The notes beneath the pieces are model-generated. The model saw only the letters and a list, made by a program, of their open reading frames with translations. It did no database searches and was not told the DNA's origin. A DNA stretch of 64,000 nucleotides from Macrostomum hystrix. Taxonomy: Eukaryota; Platyhelminthes; Macrostomidae. The stretch's first letter is position 1. Each line of letters starts with the position of its first letter. Location: assembly GCA_950097015.1 (NCBI GenBank), contig CATNEN010000037.1, forward strand, positions 2,819,501-2,883,500, read 5' to 3'. Shown piece by piece: positions 22,673 through 34,367 of the stretch. The translations under genes were made by a program, and so were the position numbers.

Positions 22673-24768
22673 CTCGGTTCGCACCTGAGCGCGCCTTGGC
22701 GAACACAGAGGGCCCGTGTATTTGATCTTTGTTCCCCCACATGTCCCTCATGTCCAGCGGCATTCTAAACATCACAAACGCTTTATTATTTATATAATGC
22801 TGTCTCGAAATGCCATCTAACCTTTTCTAGCGGTAACCAGACGAAAAACCTTGATTACTTCGTAGCTTTTGTATTGTAATTTACTTTGCTTAAAACATAC
22901 GAGTATTTGAATGTGAATGAGATATGCTGCCACCGTTTTTTCAACACCTTAGTAGCTAACAGTTGCCGGCGCCTTGATTATATACTGCCTCTTAAAGTAT
23001 CGTACTACTGTATTAATCATTCTTTGAAATTACTCCAGCTTAACTCGTCATTTATTTAACCCAGTGAACTCACTATAGATTTTCTTTCTAACCGATTAAA
23101 CGCTTCATAAATTGTGAATGGGTTCTTTGACACTTGTCATTGGTCGGTCTACTAGAACTAACTGTAGCGGATGGCCATAGTGAATGCTGTTGCAAGATTC
23201 TATTTACTATTGGCACATTTGCTTTATAATTATTTATGTGCAACACGTATCCAATATTCTATACCTTGTATTCAAAAGGATTCCTATTAAAACAAGTTAA
23301 CTCTTCTGAGAAATATCTATGCTTGTATCTCAGTGCAACAAGCAGAAAAATTAGCTATATACTTTGTGTCCAGTTTATTCCGGTTTATAAATACATCATC
23401 CAGTGGTCATTATCTTCTATCTATCTAGCAAGGCATCCGTAACAGACCTGTAGACACTGAATTATGGTATTTTTTCTTTGGATTTTTTGTATTGCTTTGG
23501 CTGTGGTGCTTCTTTGTAGTCGGTTGCACGAATAGCTGATTTATTTAAAAGTGTATTATACTTTTTTTGCTTCGACTGGGCGTCCTAAACGATCTAACAG
23601 TTTAAAGCAAGCAGCACCTTTGGTAGACGCTTTTTCAATCGATTAGGAAAGCTGTTTCAAGTAACTGAGACAGACAATTGCACTTAGTTCATAATTTATA
23701 AACTACGAGCCGTACGTTAAAATGTACAAAATTTATAAAATTACGTTTACCGTAGGCACTTAAACTAAACGAGATTATAGTTGACCACAATTGAACAGCA
23801 AAATAGAACAGTGTTGCTCAAAATTCTTTAAATTAAAAAAATAAAAACATTTCTTTGTAGTAAAAAGTATATTATTATGTGTACAAAGTAAAAAAATGGC
23901 AGTTTTATCGTATTATATTATTAATCACTATAATTTAAATACTTTATTTTCTAAGAAAAAAAACAATACCCCATTTTATCCAAATAAACAGGCCCGTAGT
24001 ATATCCTGGGTCCTGTAAAGCCTTGGGATAATAGCTCTTGACTGGATCATGTGGCCTGCGTTTGCTGCCAGTTTGTGTAAGATTGTAGACAGAAATGTTA
24101 TTATTGCTTATCATAGTATACAGCTTCACCCAAATATTCAAACTAAGTCAGATATGTCAGATCAATACAACTAATTCCCTCAAACATATACAAATGCACC
24201 AATGCACGCCTACATAAGCAGACACCTGACCCAACTTGATGTTGATTCACTTTGACTTTGGCCCAGGCATAGTGCATAGTGCTCTGGCCCAGGCATGAGC
24301 ACATGCAGTTACCTCACCTGTAACTGTAACCCCTAAAAATAGTCCCATATGGATTAGGAATAATTTTTCAATTAGAACATGACATTTTAAAGCTTGTTTT
24401 CATTGTGTTGTGTTGGCTGCTATTAAGTTCTCAGTGTGACAAATGATCTTCATTGAGGTTTTATATAACAGGGTAAAATAGGCCTATCTAAACAATATAG
24501 TTTAGAGCATCTGCCATTTGCAACTTCTATTGTCCTAATTCTAATGACTAATGAATAGAACATGAAGAATAATTGTAGGCACCTGTTACTACTCCTATAC
24601 ACACTGTGTTCCCTGGCTTATCAATAAATTCATAGCTCACAATGTGTCTTGTCAAGTAAAAATAAAGTGAGGAATTTTATTAATTTGGAATTTATTTTTT
24701 TTCTGACTAGAAACACTCAACTTGAGATGTTCAAAAATTCACCCATTATAATTGATGTAGACCGAAAG
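22673..24768. other. Intergenic, AT-rich
   Basis: CDC37 3' region and spacer; no gene, SINE or array recognised. Confidence 0.5.
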
Positions 24769-25416
24769 CTAGGGTAATGTATCATCAACCGAACAAGAAT
24801 ATGCATTTTTTTAACTTCAAACCTAAGCTACAGATTTTCTATTTAAGATATCATGATAAATCAAAAGCCAAGTTATAGAAAACTGTTTTGTCTTTCTAAA
24901 TAGTATCTGCTTTTGCTATTTTGTCAAATAGAAAAAAGTTATTCATGTTTTTTATCTAAAACCAAACAATGATTTTCATGTATCTTCAAACCAAACAGAG
25001 AATTTGATGCTCAGTTTCAAAATTTGAGTGAGTGGTTTAATCTTATTTTAAGGAGTGATCTATCATAAATTATGTCATTTGAAAGAATTTTTCATGCTCT
25101 ATAAATAACTACATTTATGGTAATTTAATTGGAAAGCAAGCACATACAATCTTAGTCTAAAGTACATGCTGAAAAAATGCTGTTAAAAAGTATGCTTTTG
25201 TGATAAAAATTTCTACTGAAACATCCATATCTTTCTTTCCTTTTAATGCTTCATTGCATGTCATGCCTTAGCTTGTAAATAATTTCATTAACATTCAAAA
25301 TAGTTGTTCTGTGAAACACAATAGCTTGTTTCTGTCTTGCACAAGACCAAGGAAGGAGTCAAAATTCTAATTAGGTTTTGAAGATACACTGTTCGGTTGA
25401 TGATACATTACCCTAG
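24769..25416. mobile_element. MITE-like element with perfect 26-bp terminal inverted repeats
   Basis: The left end CTAGGGTAATGTATCATCAA (plus CCGAAC, 24769-24794) recurs as an exact reverse complement at 25391-25416. If TA is the target duplication (24770-24771 and 25414-25415), the element is about 642 bp with TIRs starting GGGTAATG. The interior is AT-rich with no long frame, so it is non-autonomous. The superfamily is undetermined; TA would fit Tc1/mariner-like transposition. Confidence 0.8.
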
Positions 25417-26397
25417 TACATTTTAAAATGTGCGAATTTTCCTTTTTTTGTTTAAATTACGTATATTTGTTTTAACGCAAAAATAGTTGTTTGAATACAC
25501 TATAAATATTTGTTTAAAACGATGCGAAAATTAGTATAAATACAGGAGCAAAAGTGAGAGAAATTAACCTTGTTCAATGCAGTTTGAATCAAAGTTCGTA
25601 TACAATACTCAGAATCGTGTTCTTTCATTCTTTATAAAATATATGGAGACAAATACTAAGAAAGACTCAAGAGAGAGAAGTAGGAAGTATTGCTGTATAC
25701 TTGAGATCATTGGTAACGCTCTTCGGAAAGCCTATAATCAGAAATACATACATGCGATAAATTAATTGACCAGAATAACTAAATACGCTACCTTAGACTA
25801 ATTAAAGACGATATTCAAGGATAACTAAATATGCTATCAGAAATTCTTTTGGATATATAGAATACATTCTCAGAAATTAATTCTAAGAAACATTAACAGT
25901 AAAGAATACAACAACCTTGTGAGAGTAAAAATTAGAATAATAATTAGCGCCAGAACAACTTTGGTGGTATTCAGTAGAATATTAAAATATTATAAAATAA
26001 CCCTAGGACAACTTTGACGACAGTGGTGGGATTAAATTAGCCCTACAACATAATAGTTAGACTTATTCTTTTTTATTTGTTGGGTAAAATATATTTTAAT
26101 TTGCTATTGACCCAATCATATATCTAGATGCCTTTGCAATAAAACTTTGTATTTTAATTTTATAAAGAAATAATGAGGCATTTTTCCTACATACTTAGTT
26201 ACTACTTCTAAATGAGTGTGCAAACATAGTCTGTCTACTTTAACTTGGCACTGACTATGTAATCAGCATACATATTTTTATCAATGTAAGGCTATTTAGT
26301 AATCAATACAAAATTTAAAACACAAAAAAGTATGAATCTGATAAAACAATTCTTTCTTTTTATTTTCAGCATACATAGCTGGCTAGACTTTTTTGCA
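25417..26397. other. Intergenic, AT-rich
   Basis: Nothing recognised until a pyrimidine-rich TTTTATTTTCAG at 26358-26369, just upstream of the phafin start codon. Confidence 0.5.
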
Positions 26398-27927
26398 ATG
26401 AATCACCTTGAAAGTCTTGGTAAGTTATGCTTGCTTTAAAAGCTTACTGCTTTATTCATAACTCATGTTTCTGTAGAAAATTTCTAATTGCTAGAAAGCT
26501 AAAAAATATTAAAACCGCTTCTGCATATTGGGCAGTGAAAAAAATAAGGTCGTTTTTCTTTTCTAGTTGTTTTTCATCCCTTGTTCTCATTTGTTCTTGC
26601 TTGCCTTGCTTATAGCTAAAGATTCCATTGAAAAATTGTAATTCCAATTGACACTGGCAACTTTGTATCAGTCTATTAATCACAAAATACTGATATTATT
26701 TCAACATGATTAATTAATAAAATTATTAATAGTAACAATAATTGCAGAAGCGCTGCAGCCTATGGCTCATCATTTGGTGACCCGCAGACAGCGAGGAGGC
26801 AATTCTGCCCATTTCGCTGGTTCCTGAGCACACACGCACACAGATACTGTAAGTAGGCACGCTCACACAGGTGTATACAACTGCCCTGAATTTCTCATCT
26901 TCAGACAGTGTACACATTCACTGTACCTTGGAGGTTGGCCCTCAAGGGCGTAAATTGCACGACAAGCCACCAAGCATTCTCTCCGCGGCTGCGCCTCAAA
27001 TAAATGTGGCCTCGCCATGGAATCGAACTTATGGACCTTGGCGCGGGAGGCAAACGCGTTAACCGCTCTGCCACCGACCCCCTATTAATGACATTTAGAA
27101 AGTGAGGACATATTACCCCCCATTGAGTGATTGTTGGCCTGCATACATTTTCATGTATAATTAGCAGTATGTAGTTTTCTAACAAAAAGTAAAGTATTTT
27201 AATTAGAATAACAACAGCTCACGCCAGTTATTCCCAACTTTGCCCTTCGCTGTCGGCAGCCGCGGAGCCGCAGAATCAGGCTCTAATCAAGCGAGTTGAA
27301 GAATCCTTTGGCTCGTCCGGTGCCCCATTGCTGAAGCCCGGCCGGCTGCTGCTAGGCGAAGGCACCCTGTCCAAGGTTTGCCGCAAGAGTGAACAGCCGC
27401 GCCAATTCTTTCTATTCAATGACATTTTAATCTACGGCATGCCGCAGTTCAGAGCCGGCTCCTACACCAAGCAGCGGGTGCTGGAGCTCATCAGCCTGAC
27501 TGTCCAGCCAGTGCCCGGCCAGCCGCGCTCTCTCGATTTGCACTCGCCGCAGAAGAGCTTCCGGGTGGTGTGCAACACGGCCGCCGAGGCTGAGCAGTGG
27601 ACTCAAAGAATTCGCCTATGCTCAGAGGACTGCCGCCGCCGCCTAGGCCTATCAACGGAGCAGTCAAAGGCGATGGAGACTTCGCCAATCTGGGTGCAGG
27701 ATAGCGCCGCCACGGTGTGCATGCACTGCAAGACTACACAGTTTGGCGTGGTTAATCGCCGACATCACTGCCGACGCTGCGGAGATGTCGTCTGTTCCAC
27801 GTGCTCAAATCGTACCTGGCTATTTCCTAGCATTAGCGCTACTCCGCAGCGTGTCTGCCTAACCTGCTACAATAAGCTGAGCAGCCACTCGGCTTCAGCT
27901 GGCGGGCCAGCTGATGGCGGCGACTGA
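26398..27927 (+). CDS. Phafin-type PH+FYVE protein, copy A
   Basis: Exon 1 is only 22 nt (26398-26419, MNHLESL, donor G|GTAAGT) and exon 2 is 27260-27927. They join in phase to 229 residues (human PLEKHF2 has 249). Phafins bind PI3P and other phosphoinositides on endosomes and autophagic/lysosomal membranes. PH domain about 35-131 (GRLLLGEGTLSKVCRK, RQFFLFNDILIYG, KSFRVV, W near 121). FYVE domain about 148-213 with all hallmarks: WVQD at 152-155, RRHHCRRCG at 174-182, RVC at 205-207, and eight zinc cysteines in pairs. A strong 3' splice-like site (TTTTCAG) lies about 29 nt upstream of the ATG, so a 5' UTR exon or a spliced leader may join there. Copy B is 3 kb downstream. Intron 1 holds a SINE. 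Confidence 0.9.
26750..27085 (-). mobile_element. tRNA-derived SINE, family 2, full length
   Basis: On the minus strand the head (27085 downward) has an A box (TGGCAGAGCGGTTAACGC) and a B box (AGTTCGATTCC). The body has GGCCACATTTATTTGAGGCG, CGTGCAATTTACGCCCTTG, GGCCAACCTCCAAGG, GTGTGAGCGTGCC and GGGCAGAATTGCCTCCTCGC. It sits in intron 1 of phafin copy A, antisense to the gene. Confidence 0.88.
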
Positions 27928-28043
27928 TGGCCGCACAGTTTTGTGTCTGGCTTCTGTAACCATTGATAATCGTGGCCCTACCATTTTCAGAGTGTGTTTT
28001 TTGGTTTGCCAGTGTGCCAGTCCAGTTTAAAGTTGGCCATGTT

Positions 28044-29446
28044 GAAAGTGGAGTTTAGAGTGGGCCATTTTGAAAGTGGAGTTTAGAGTGGGCCATTTTG
28101 AAAGTGGAGTTTAGAGTGGGCCATTTTGAAAGTGGAGTTTAGAGTGGGCCATTTTGAAAGTGGAGTTTAGAGTGGACCATTTTGAAAGTGGAGTTTAGAG
28201 TGGGCCATTTTGAAAGTGGAGTTTAGAGTGGGCCATTTTGAAAGTGGAGTTTAGAGTGGGCCATTTTAAAAGTGGAGTTTAGAGTGGGCCATTTTGAAAG
28301 TGGAGTTTAGAGTGGGCCATTTTGAAAGTGGAGTTTAGAGTGGGCCATTTTGAAAGTGGAGTTTAGAGTGGGCCATTTTGAAAGTGGAGTTTAGAGTGAG
28401 CCATTTTGAAAGTGGAGTTTAGAGTGGGCCATTTTGAAAGTGGAGTTTAGAGTGGGCCTTTTTGAAAGTGGAGTTTAGAGTGGGCCATTTTGAAAGTGGA
28501 GTTTAGAGTGGGCCATTTTGAAAGTGGAGTTTAGAGTGGGCCATTTTGAAAGTGGAGTTTAGAGTGGGCCATTTTGAAAGTGGAGTTTAGAGTGGGCCAT
28601 TTTAAAAGTGGAGTTTAGAGTGGGCCATTTTGAAAGTGGAGTTTAGAGTGGGCCATTTTGAAAGTGGAGTTTAGAGTGGGCCATTTTGAAAGTGGAGTTT
28701 AGAGTGGGCCATTTTGAAAGTGGAGTTTAGAGTGAGCCATTTTGAAAGTGGAGTTTAGAGTGGGCCATTTTGAAAGTGGAGTTTAGAGTGGGCCTTTTTG
28801 AAAGTGGAGTTTAGAGTGGGCCATTTTGAAAGTGGAGTTTAGAGTGGGCCATTTTGAAAGTGGAGTTTAGAGTGGGCCATTTTGAAAGTGGAGTTTAGAG
28901 TGGGCCATTTTGAAAGTGGAGTTTAGAGTGGGCCATTTTGAAAGTGGAGTTTAGAGTGGGCCATTTTGAAAGTGGAGTTTAGAGTGGGCCATTTTGAAAG
29001 TGGAGTTTAGAGTGGGCCATTTTGAAAGTGGAGTTTAGAGTGGGCCTTTTGAAAGTGGAGTTTAGAGTGGGCCATTTTGAAAGTGGAGTTTAGAGTGGGC
29101 CATTTTGAAAGTGGAGTTTAGAGTGGGCCATTTTGAAAGTGGAGTTTAGAGTGGGCCATTTTGAAAGTGGAGTTTACAGTGGGCCTTTTTAAAAGTGGAG
29201 TTTACAGTGGGCCTTTTTAAAAGTGGAGTTTAGAGTGGGCCATTTTGAAAGTGGAGTTTAGAGTGGGCCATTTTGAAAGTGGAGTTTAGAGTGGGCCATT
29301 TTGAAAGTGGAGTTTAGAGTGGGCCATTTTGAAAGTGGAGTTTAGAGTGAGCCATTTTGAAAGTGGAGTTTAGAGTGGGCCATTTTGAAAGTGGAGTTTA
29401 CAGTGGGCCTTTTTAAAAGTGGAGTTTAGAGTGCGTCCTTAAAAAG
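28044..29446. repeat. 28-bp minisatellite, 1.4 kb, between the phafin paralogs
   Basis: About 50 copies of GTGGAGTTTAGAGTGGGCCA followed by TTTTGAAA, very homogeneous, with sporadic GAGCC, CCTTTTT and TTACAG variants that recur in blocks, a sign of higher-order copying. It starts 117 bp past the stop codon of copy A; no AATAAA was seen before it, so it may be transcribed as 3' UTR. Confidence 0.95.
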
Positions 29447-30709
29447 TAGAGTTTTTATTACACAATTTCACAAAAAAAAATATTTTTGATCGTTTTAAAA
29501 TAAGGTTTTACGATTTAGCTTTGAGTGTAAGCTTTTATGTAACCCATTCTATGAGTGAGGTTCAGCCACTTGTCGAGCGTAGCCACTTGTATGTCTAGCA
29601 CGCAGATGTTTTAACAATATCACAATTTAAAACACTAAAATTAATTCATAAAAAGCCGTAGACAATTTCTCACTCTTGTTTAAACAAAACAGTCAGTGAA
29701 GTGAAAATATTTTACCGGCCAGTAAACTTTGAATTTAATTGAATTGAATGCTCAACTGATGAATCTTCAGTAAATGATTTGCTATCCAGAAATGTAATTT
29801 TTTGTATATTCGGAGCGAATGCTTTTCGTTTCTCTTCTAAGTTTTGCTTGTTTGTCTTTAAAAAAAGCAAGACATTTTTGTTTGTCGATTTTTACTGCTT
29901 AGACAATATCTCGTTTTATTGTTCTACTGAGAGAAATAAAAAGTATTATAATTTTTGTAGTAGAAAAGTTCTAGGGTCTGCAGGGATTCGCTGATTGGCT
30001 GGTTTATTTGGGGTAGGTGTTGTCAAATAATAAGACAGCCAAACAGACACCCACCTCCGGTCACGGCTAGCCAATAAGCAACGCCGGATAGACCGTACCA
30101 CTTTTCAACTGTTTAGATGTAAATCGATTGGTGCTTTAGATTAATTCTGTTTGGTAACTCCCAACAGTGTACTTTTTGTTTTTCTTCTGCAGCAGATTAT
30201 ACAATTTTTATGTTTGATCCATTTCCATTTCCAATATTTATAAAATGTTGCGATTAATCAGCGGATGCATGGCATTTTCTAGAATATTCTCTCTAATTTG
30301 GCTTTGGTAATGTGCACTTATGTAAGACATGATTTTTCATTACCTTCAGCAGTGTTTTATACAAGAAAATATTTTCAAGCCACAATGGCTTGTTTTAAAT
30401 GCAAAATAGTTTATTTTCGCGTTAGACAATATTGCAAGGCTATACTTGTTAATTTGTCAATTTGTGATATAATTATAATCCGAAAAGACTGATTGATTAA
30501 CATACGCAGTTTGTTCCTTTATCTTTTGATCGTCCGAATTCATTAATGATTATGTCAATAATCAGCTAAATTAGGTCAATTTATAACTTAGACAGCCCAT
30601 AAGCATATTGCAATTTGCAAGCAAGAAGTCAAGTTAAAAAAACTTTTCTGTATTCCTTCTTTCAGTTCTCATCGTGGTACATTGGAGTCATTCTGGCGGC
30701 ACAGAAGCA
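29447..30709. other. Spacer between the phafin paralogs
   Basis: AT-rich; AATAAA at about 29936 could be a late poly(A) site for copy A. No exon seen. Confidence 0.45.
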
Positions 30710-32708
30710 ATGTCAGGACGCAGTCATTTTCTAATGTGTAAGTTTATTATGATTAGAAGGTTCCGCAAGGTTACGCAACAAGGTTCCTGAGCTCGAATCT
30801 ATCTATGGCGAGGCCACATTTATTTGGGGCAAAGCCTCTGATAGTAAGCTTTAGTGTTTTGGCACATTTTGAGCCAATGAGTGTTCACTGCCTGACAATA
30901 AGAAATACATGACAGATGTACACACCTGTGTGAGTGTGCATGCATGCGTATCTACCAACCCCCTGACCCCCACTGTCCAGCCAATCCCCCCGACCCACTG
31001 TCCAGCCAATCCCCCCCGACCCACTGTCCAGCCAATCCCCCCGACCCACTGTCCAGCCAATCCCCCCGACCCACTGTCCAACCAATCCCCCCGACCCACT
31101 GTCCAACCAATCCCCCCGACCCACTGTCCAGCCAATCAACCCGACCCACTGTCCAGCCAATCAACCCGACCCACTGTCCAGCCAATCAACCCGACCCACT
31201 GTCCAACCAATCCCCCCGACCCACTGTCCAACCAATCCCCCCGACCCACTGTCCAGCCAATCAACCCGACCCACTGTCCAGCCAATCAACCCGACCCACT
31301 GTCCAGCCAATCAACCCGACCCACTGTCCAACCAATCCCCCCGACCCACTGTCCAACCAATCCCCCCGACCCACTGTCCAGCCAATCCCCTCGACCCACT
31401 GTCCAGCCAATCCCCCCGACCCACTGCCCAACCAATCACTCTGACCCACTGTCCAACCAATCCCTCTGACCCACTGTCACCCGCTCGGCTCACCCACCGA
31501 CAGCCGCATCTGAGCGGAACATCGAGCGCATCCGTCGTGTTGAACAGTGCTTCATCAGCGGCGGCGTCCCATTGCTACAGACCGGGCGGTTTCTGGTGGC
31601 GCAGGGCACCCTGACGAAGGTCTGCCGAAAGAGGAATCAGAGGCGCCGAGTGTTCCTGTTTAACGACCTGCTGGTTTACGGCAGCCCTCTAGCCAGCGAC
31701 ACCGGCCTACTGGTTCAGCAGCGGGTGTTGCAGCTGGCCGAGGTTCAGGCTCGTCAGCTGGCTGACTTTGGCGGCGCTGCATTTCAGGTGCCTGCTTAGC
31801 TGAGGCTTTTGGAAGCCGATGGGCCTTTTTAGGAATTCTAGGTGTGCGCGATAGGTGTCCTTAAGTGTTGCACTGAAGAAGTGTCATTTGAGAGTGACAT
31901 TAGCGTCATTAGAGAATTACATTAGTGTCATTAGATAGTGGCATTGCTATTTGTGTCGTTATTGTGTACGTTGTGTGTCATTCTTCCTTTTATTGAGTGA
32001 TTTACATATTCCCTATCCCGCTGCAGGTGATATCGCCCATCAAGTCGTTTACTCTGCACGCCAATTCTGCTGAAGAGGCAGATAAGTGGATCCGAGACAT
32101 TCAAGAATGCGCTGCTGGGGCTGTAGTTAATGACAGCGAAAATGCCTGGTCGTCATCAGTGTCACCAGTGTGGATGCCGGACAGTAGCAGCAGCGACTGC
32201 GTGCTCTGCGGTTTTGCTTTCAGCGCCTTATTCCGTCGGGTAGGTCGCTGGAGTTATCATCATAACAATCAAAAGAGGGTCGATGAATGATTTGGTCATC
32301 GAGGGTCAGGGAATGATTTGGTCATCGAGGGTCAGTGACTGATTTGGTCATTGAAGGTCAATCGATGATTTAGGTATCGAAGGTCAAGGCATTGTGTACA
32401 TTCAAGGTCATCTTGGCTCATCTTGGGTCCTGCATTCTACAAAAGGCATCTTAGTTTTGTGCCTGTATAACTATGATTTTCGTGATTGGGTTAGTCTGGG
32501 ATAAAGAATTCATTTTTAATCTTCACGGACATGTCTCGATTCCCCCGTCTTCTGGCAGCACCACTGCCGACACTGTGGCATCCTGGTGTGCGGCTCCTGC
32601 TCCGAGCGTCGGTGGCTGCTGCCGAAGCAGGACAAAAAGCCACAGCGCGTCTGCGACTTGTGCTATAGGAAACTCTCCGGCGGCGATGTAGCCAGCAGCT
32701 GTGGTTAG
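30710..32708 (+). CDS. Phafin-type PH+FYVE protein, copy B
   Basis: Four exons: 30710-30737 (MSGRSHFLM), 31504-31787, 32027-32239 and 32559-32708, all in phase, 224 residues. PH domain from GRFLVAQGTLTKVCRK through VFLFNDLLVYG and IKSFTLHA. FYVE has WMPD at 153-156, and RRHHCRHCG at 174-182 is built across the last intron (RR|HHC), ending RVCDLCYRKLS. The tiny first exon, the phase-1 first intron and the 3' splice-like TTTCAG upstream of the ATG match copy A exactly, proving tandem duplication. Unlike copy A, the PH and FYVE regions are each cut by an additional phase-0 intron. Basic residues (RKRNQRRR) are denser in the PH lipid-binding loop than in copy A, so lipid preference may differ (inference). 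Confidence 0.9.
30768..30955 (+). mobile_element. SINE family 2 fragment in phafin B intron 1
   Basis: Degenerate plus-strand copy: GCTCGAATCTATCTATGGCG, AGGCCACATTTATTTGGGGC, TGAGTGTTCACTGCCTGAC and CACACCTGTGTGAGTGTGC. It runs straight into the 25-bp array. Confidence 0.75.
30960..31480. repeat. 25-bp C-rich minisatellite abutting a 3' splice site
   Basis: About 21 copies of ACTGTCCAGCCAATCCCCCC followed by GACCC, with CCAGCC/CCAACC and CCCCCC/CAACCC variants. It ends about 23 nt before the acceptor of phafin B exon 2. The minus strand has G runs (GGG, GGGGGG) in every unit. Because 25 is not a multiple of three, the three frames rotate through it without stops. Confidence 0.95.
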
Positions 32709-32938
32709 CTGTATGTGCTGCTGGTGCTGCTGCCGTCACTGCTGCTGCTGCTGCTGATGCTGCTGCTGCCGTCACTGCTGCTGCTGCCGTCACTGCTGCT
32801 GCTGCTGCTGATGCTGCTGCTGCTGCTGCCGTCACTGCTGCTGCTGCCGTCACTGCTGCTGCTGCTGCTGATGCTGCTGCTGCCGTCACTGCTGCTGCTG
32901 CTGCTGATGCTGCTGCTGCCGTCACTGCTGCTGCTGCC

Positions 32939-32980
<42 letters not shown>

Positions 32981-32981
32981 A
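32709..32981 (+). repeat. CTG-rich compound trinucleotide tract after phafin B stop
   Basis: (CTG)4-16 runs alternate with CTGCCGTCACTG and CTGATG, giving a 36-bp-like higher order. It starts right after the stop codon, so the phafin B 3' UTR would carry CUG repeats. Confidence 0.93.
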
Positions 32982-33112
32982 TTCGATTTTTTTGCATTAA
33001 CTGTGTAATTTTCTGCATGATTAGAAAAATTCACTTATTCAGATAGAGTTTCAATAATTGTTTAATTGCTAGATTTTTTATTGCTTCTATTTATAGCTTT
33101 TTGCTTTATTTT

Positions 33113-33415
33113 TGGGGCAGTTGGCTTTCAATTGGTCTTGGCATGAATTGGTATCGTACATTTGTTGTGCAGCTTTGTTAACATTTCAAAATAAACGTTG
33201 AAATCCTATCGTTTTTCTCGATAGGATGGTATAGGGATTGTGTCCAAATTGAAAGCCCGCTGCCCCAAACCCAACTAGGATCTATTTATTTAAGCAGTAA
33301 GCTAGATAGATAATGCTAAATTATAGGGATTGTGTCCAAATTGAAAGCCCGCTGCCCCAAACCCAACTAGGATCTATTTATTTAAGCAGTAAGCTAGATA
33401 GATAATGCTAAATTA
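33113..33415. repeat. Inverted-repeat element with a 92-bp tandem duplication of its right half
   Basis: GGGGCAGTTGGCTTTCAATT (33115 on) reappears as a near-perfect reverse complement ending GAAAGCCCGCTGCCCC (about 33252-33267), so the segment can fold back. From about 33231 a 92-bp stretch (GGGATTGTGTCCAAATTGAA to AGATAATGCTAAATTATA) is present twice in tandem. It looks like a small foldback/MITE that suffered a local duplication. Confidence 0.7.
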
Positions 33416-33914
33416 TTTGACAGTTTGTGATTCAAGTTTCCTTGCATCAAATCATCCCAGTCAAGCTATTTACTCAGTGAATACTTTTGTGTCAATAAAA
33501 TTATTTTGTTTTATAGCTGTTCAGACGAATCTCTACTGTTGTTTCGATATTAGAAATGATTATTTTTGTAATGTCTACCGATTTGTTGTATCAATAGCAG
33601 ACAGTTGCTAGACAATTCTCGGTGCTTGCTCGTACATTATTAATGTGTCAAATTTTAGCATTCAAATATACACATCTGTTTACAATTCACAATCATGTTT
33701 GTTTATCAAGCTTGCCTTGAACTAGCAACTTACTGGGCTATTTTTTTGCCATACGAAATCGGACAATAATTCAAATGCTATGTTACTCTTAGTGAGATTT
33801 TAATTTAAACAACTGGTTTCCTTGCTTGCTGCATACGTCGATTGTGTGAATATTTAAATCCTCGATTTCGAGAATCATGGATGTGGGATTTCGCTCGTTA
33901 ATAATGATAATAAT
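33416..33914. other. Intergenic, AT-rich
   Basis: No gene or repeat recognised. Confidence 0.45.
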
Positions 33915-34258
33915 AATTGCAGGAGGGCTGCGGGCAATGGCACATCATTTAGTGACACTAGACCCGCAGCCAGCGAGGAGGCAATTCTGCCCATTTTGCT
34001 CACTCCTGAGCACACACGCACACCGATACTGTACGCAGGCACACGCTCACACAGGTGTGTACATCTGCCCTGACTTTCTCATATGAGGCAGTGAACACTT
34101 TCACTGTGCCTTGGAGGTTGGCCCTCAAGGGCGTGAATTGCACGACAAGCCCCCAAAGTCTTCTCTCCGCGGCGGCGCCCCAAATAAATGTGGCCTCGCC
34201 GTGGAGGAATCGAACTTTGGGACCGTGGTGCGAGAGGCAAGCGCGCCACCGACACCCC
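33915..34258 (-). mobile_element. tRNA-derived SINE, family 2, full length
   Basis: Close relative of the copy at 26750: AGCGAGGAGGCAATTCTGCC, CTGAGCACACACGCACAC, GGTTGGCCCTCAAGGGCG, CGCCCCAAATAAATGTGGCC, then the tRNA-like head with GGAATCGAACTT (B box on the minus strand). The A-box region is shortened. Confidence 0.87.
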
Positions 34259-34367
34259 TGGGATTTCCCTCTGTTGTATATTATTCAGCTAGGATGTACC
34301 TATTTGTGAATCATCGATGTGGGATTTTCCTCTGTTGTATATCTAGTTGAGCTGGGATTCCCCTTTG

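Noticed and set aside
32491-33034. Poly-Ala, poly-Ser and poly-Leu frames
   Set aside because: Trinucleotide CTG tract after phafin B; frame shadows.
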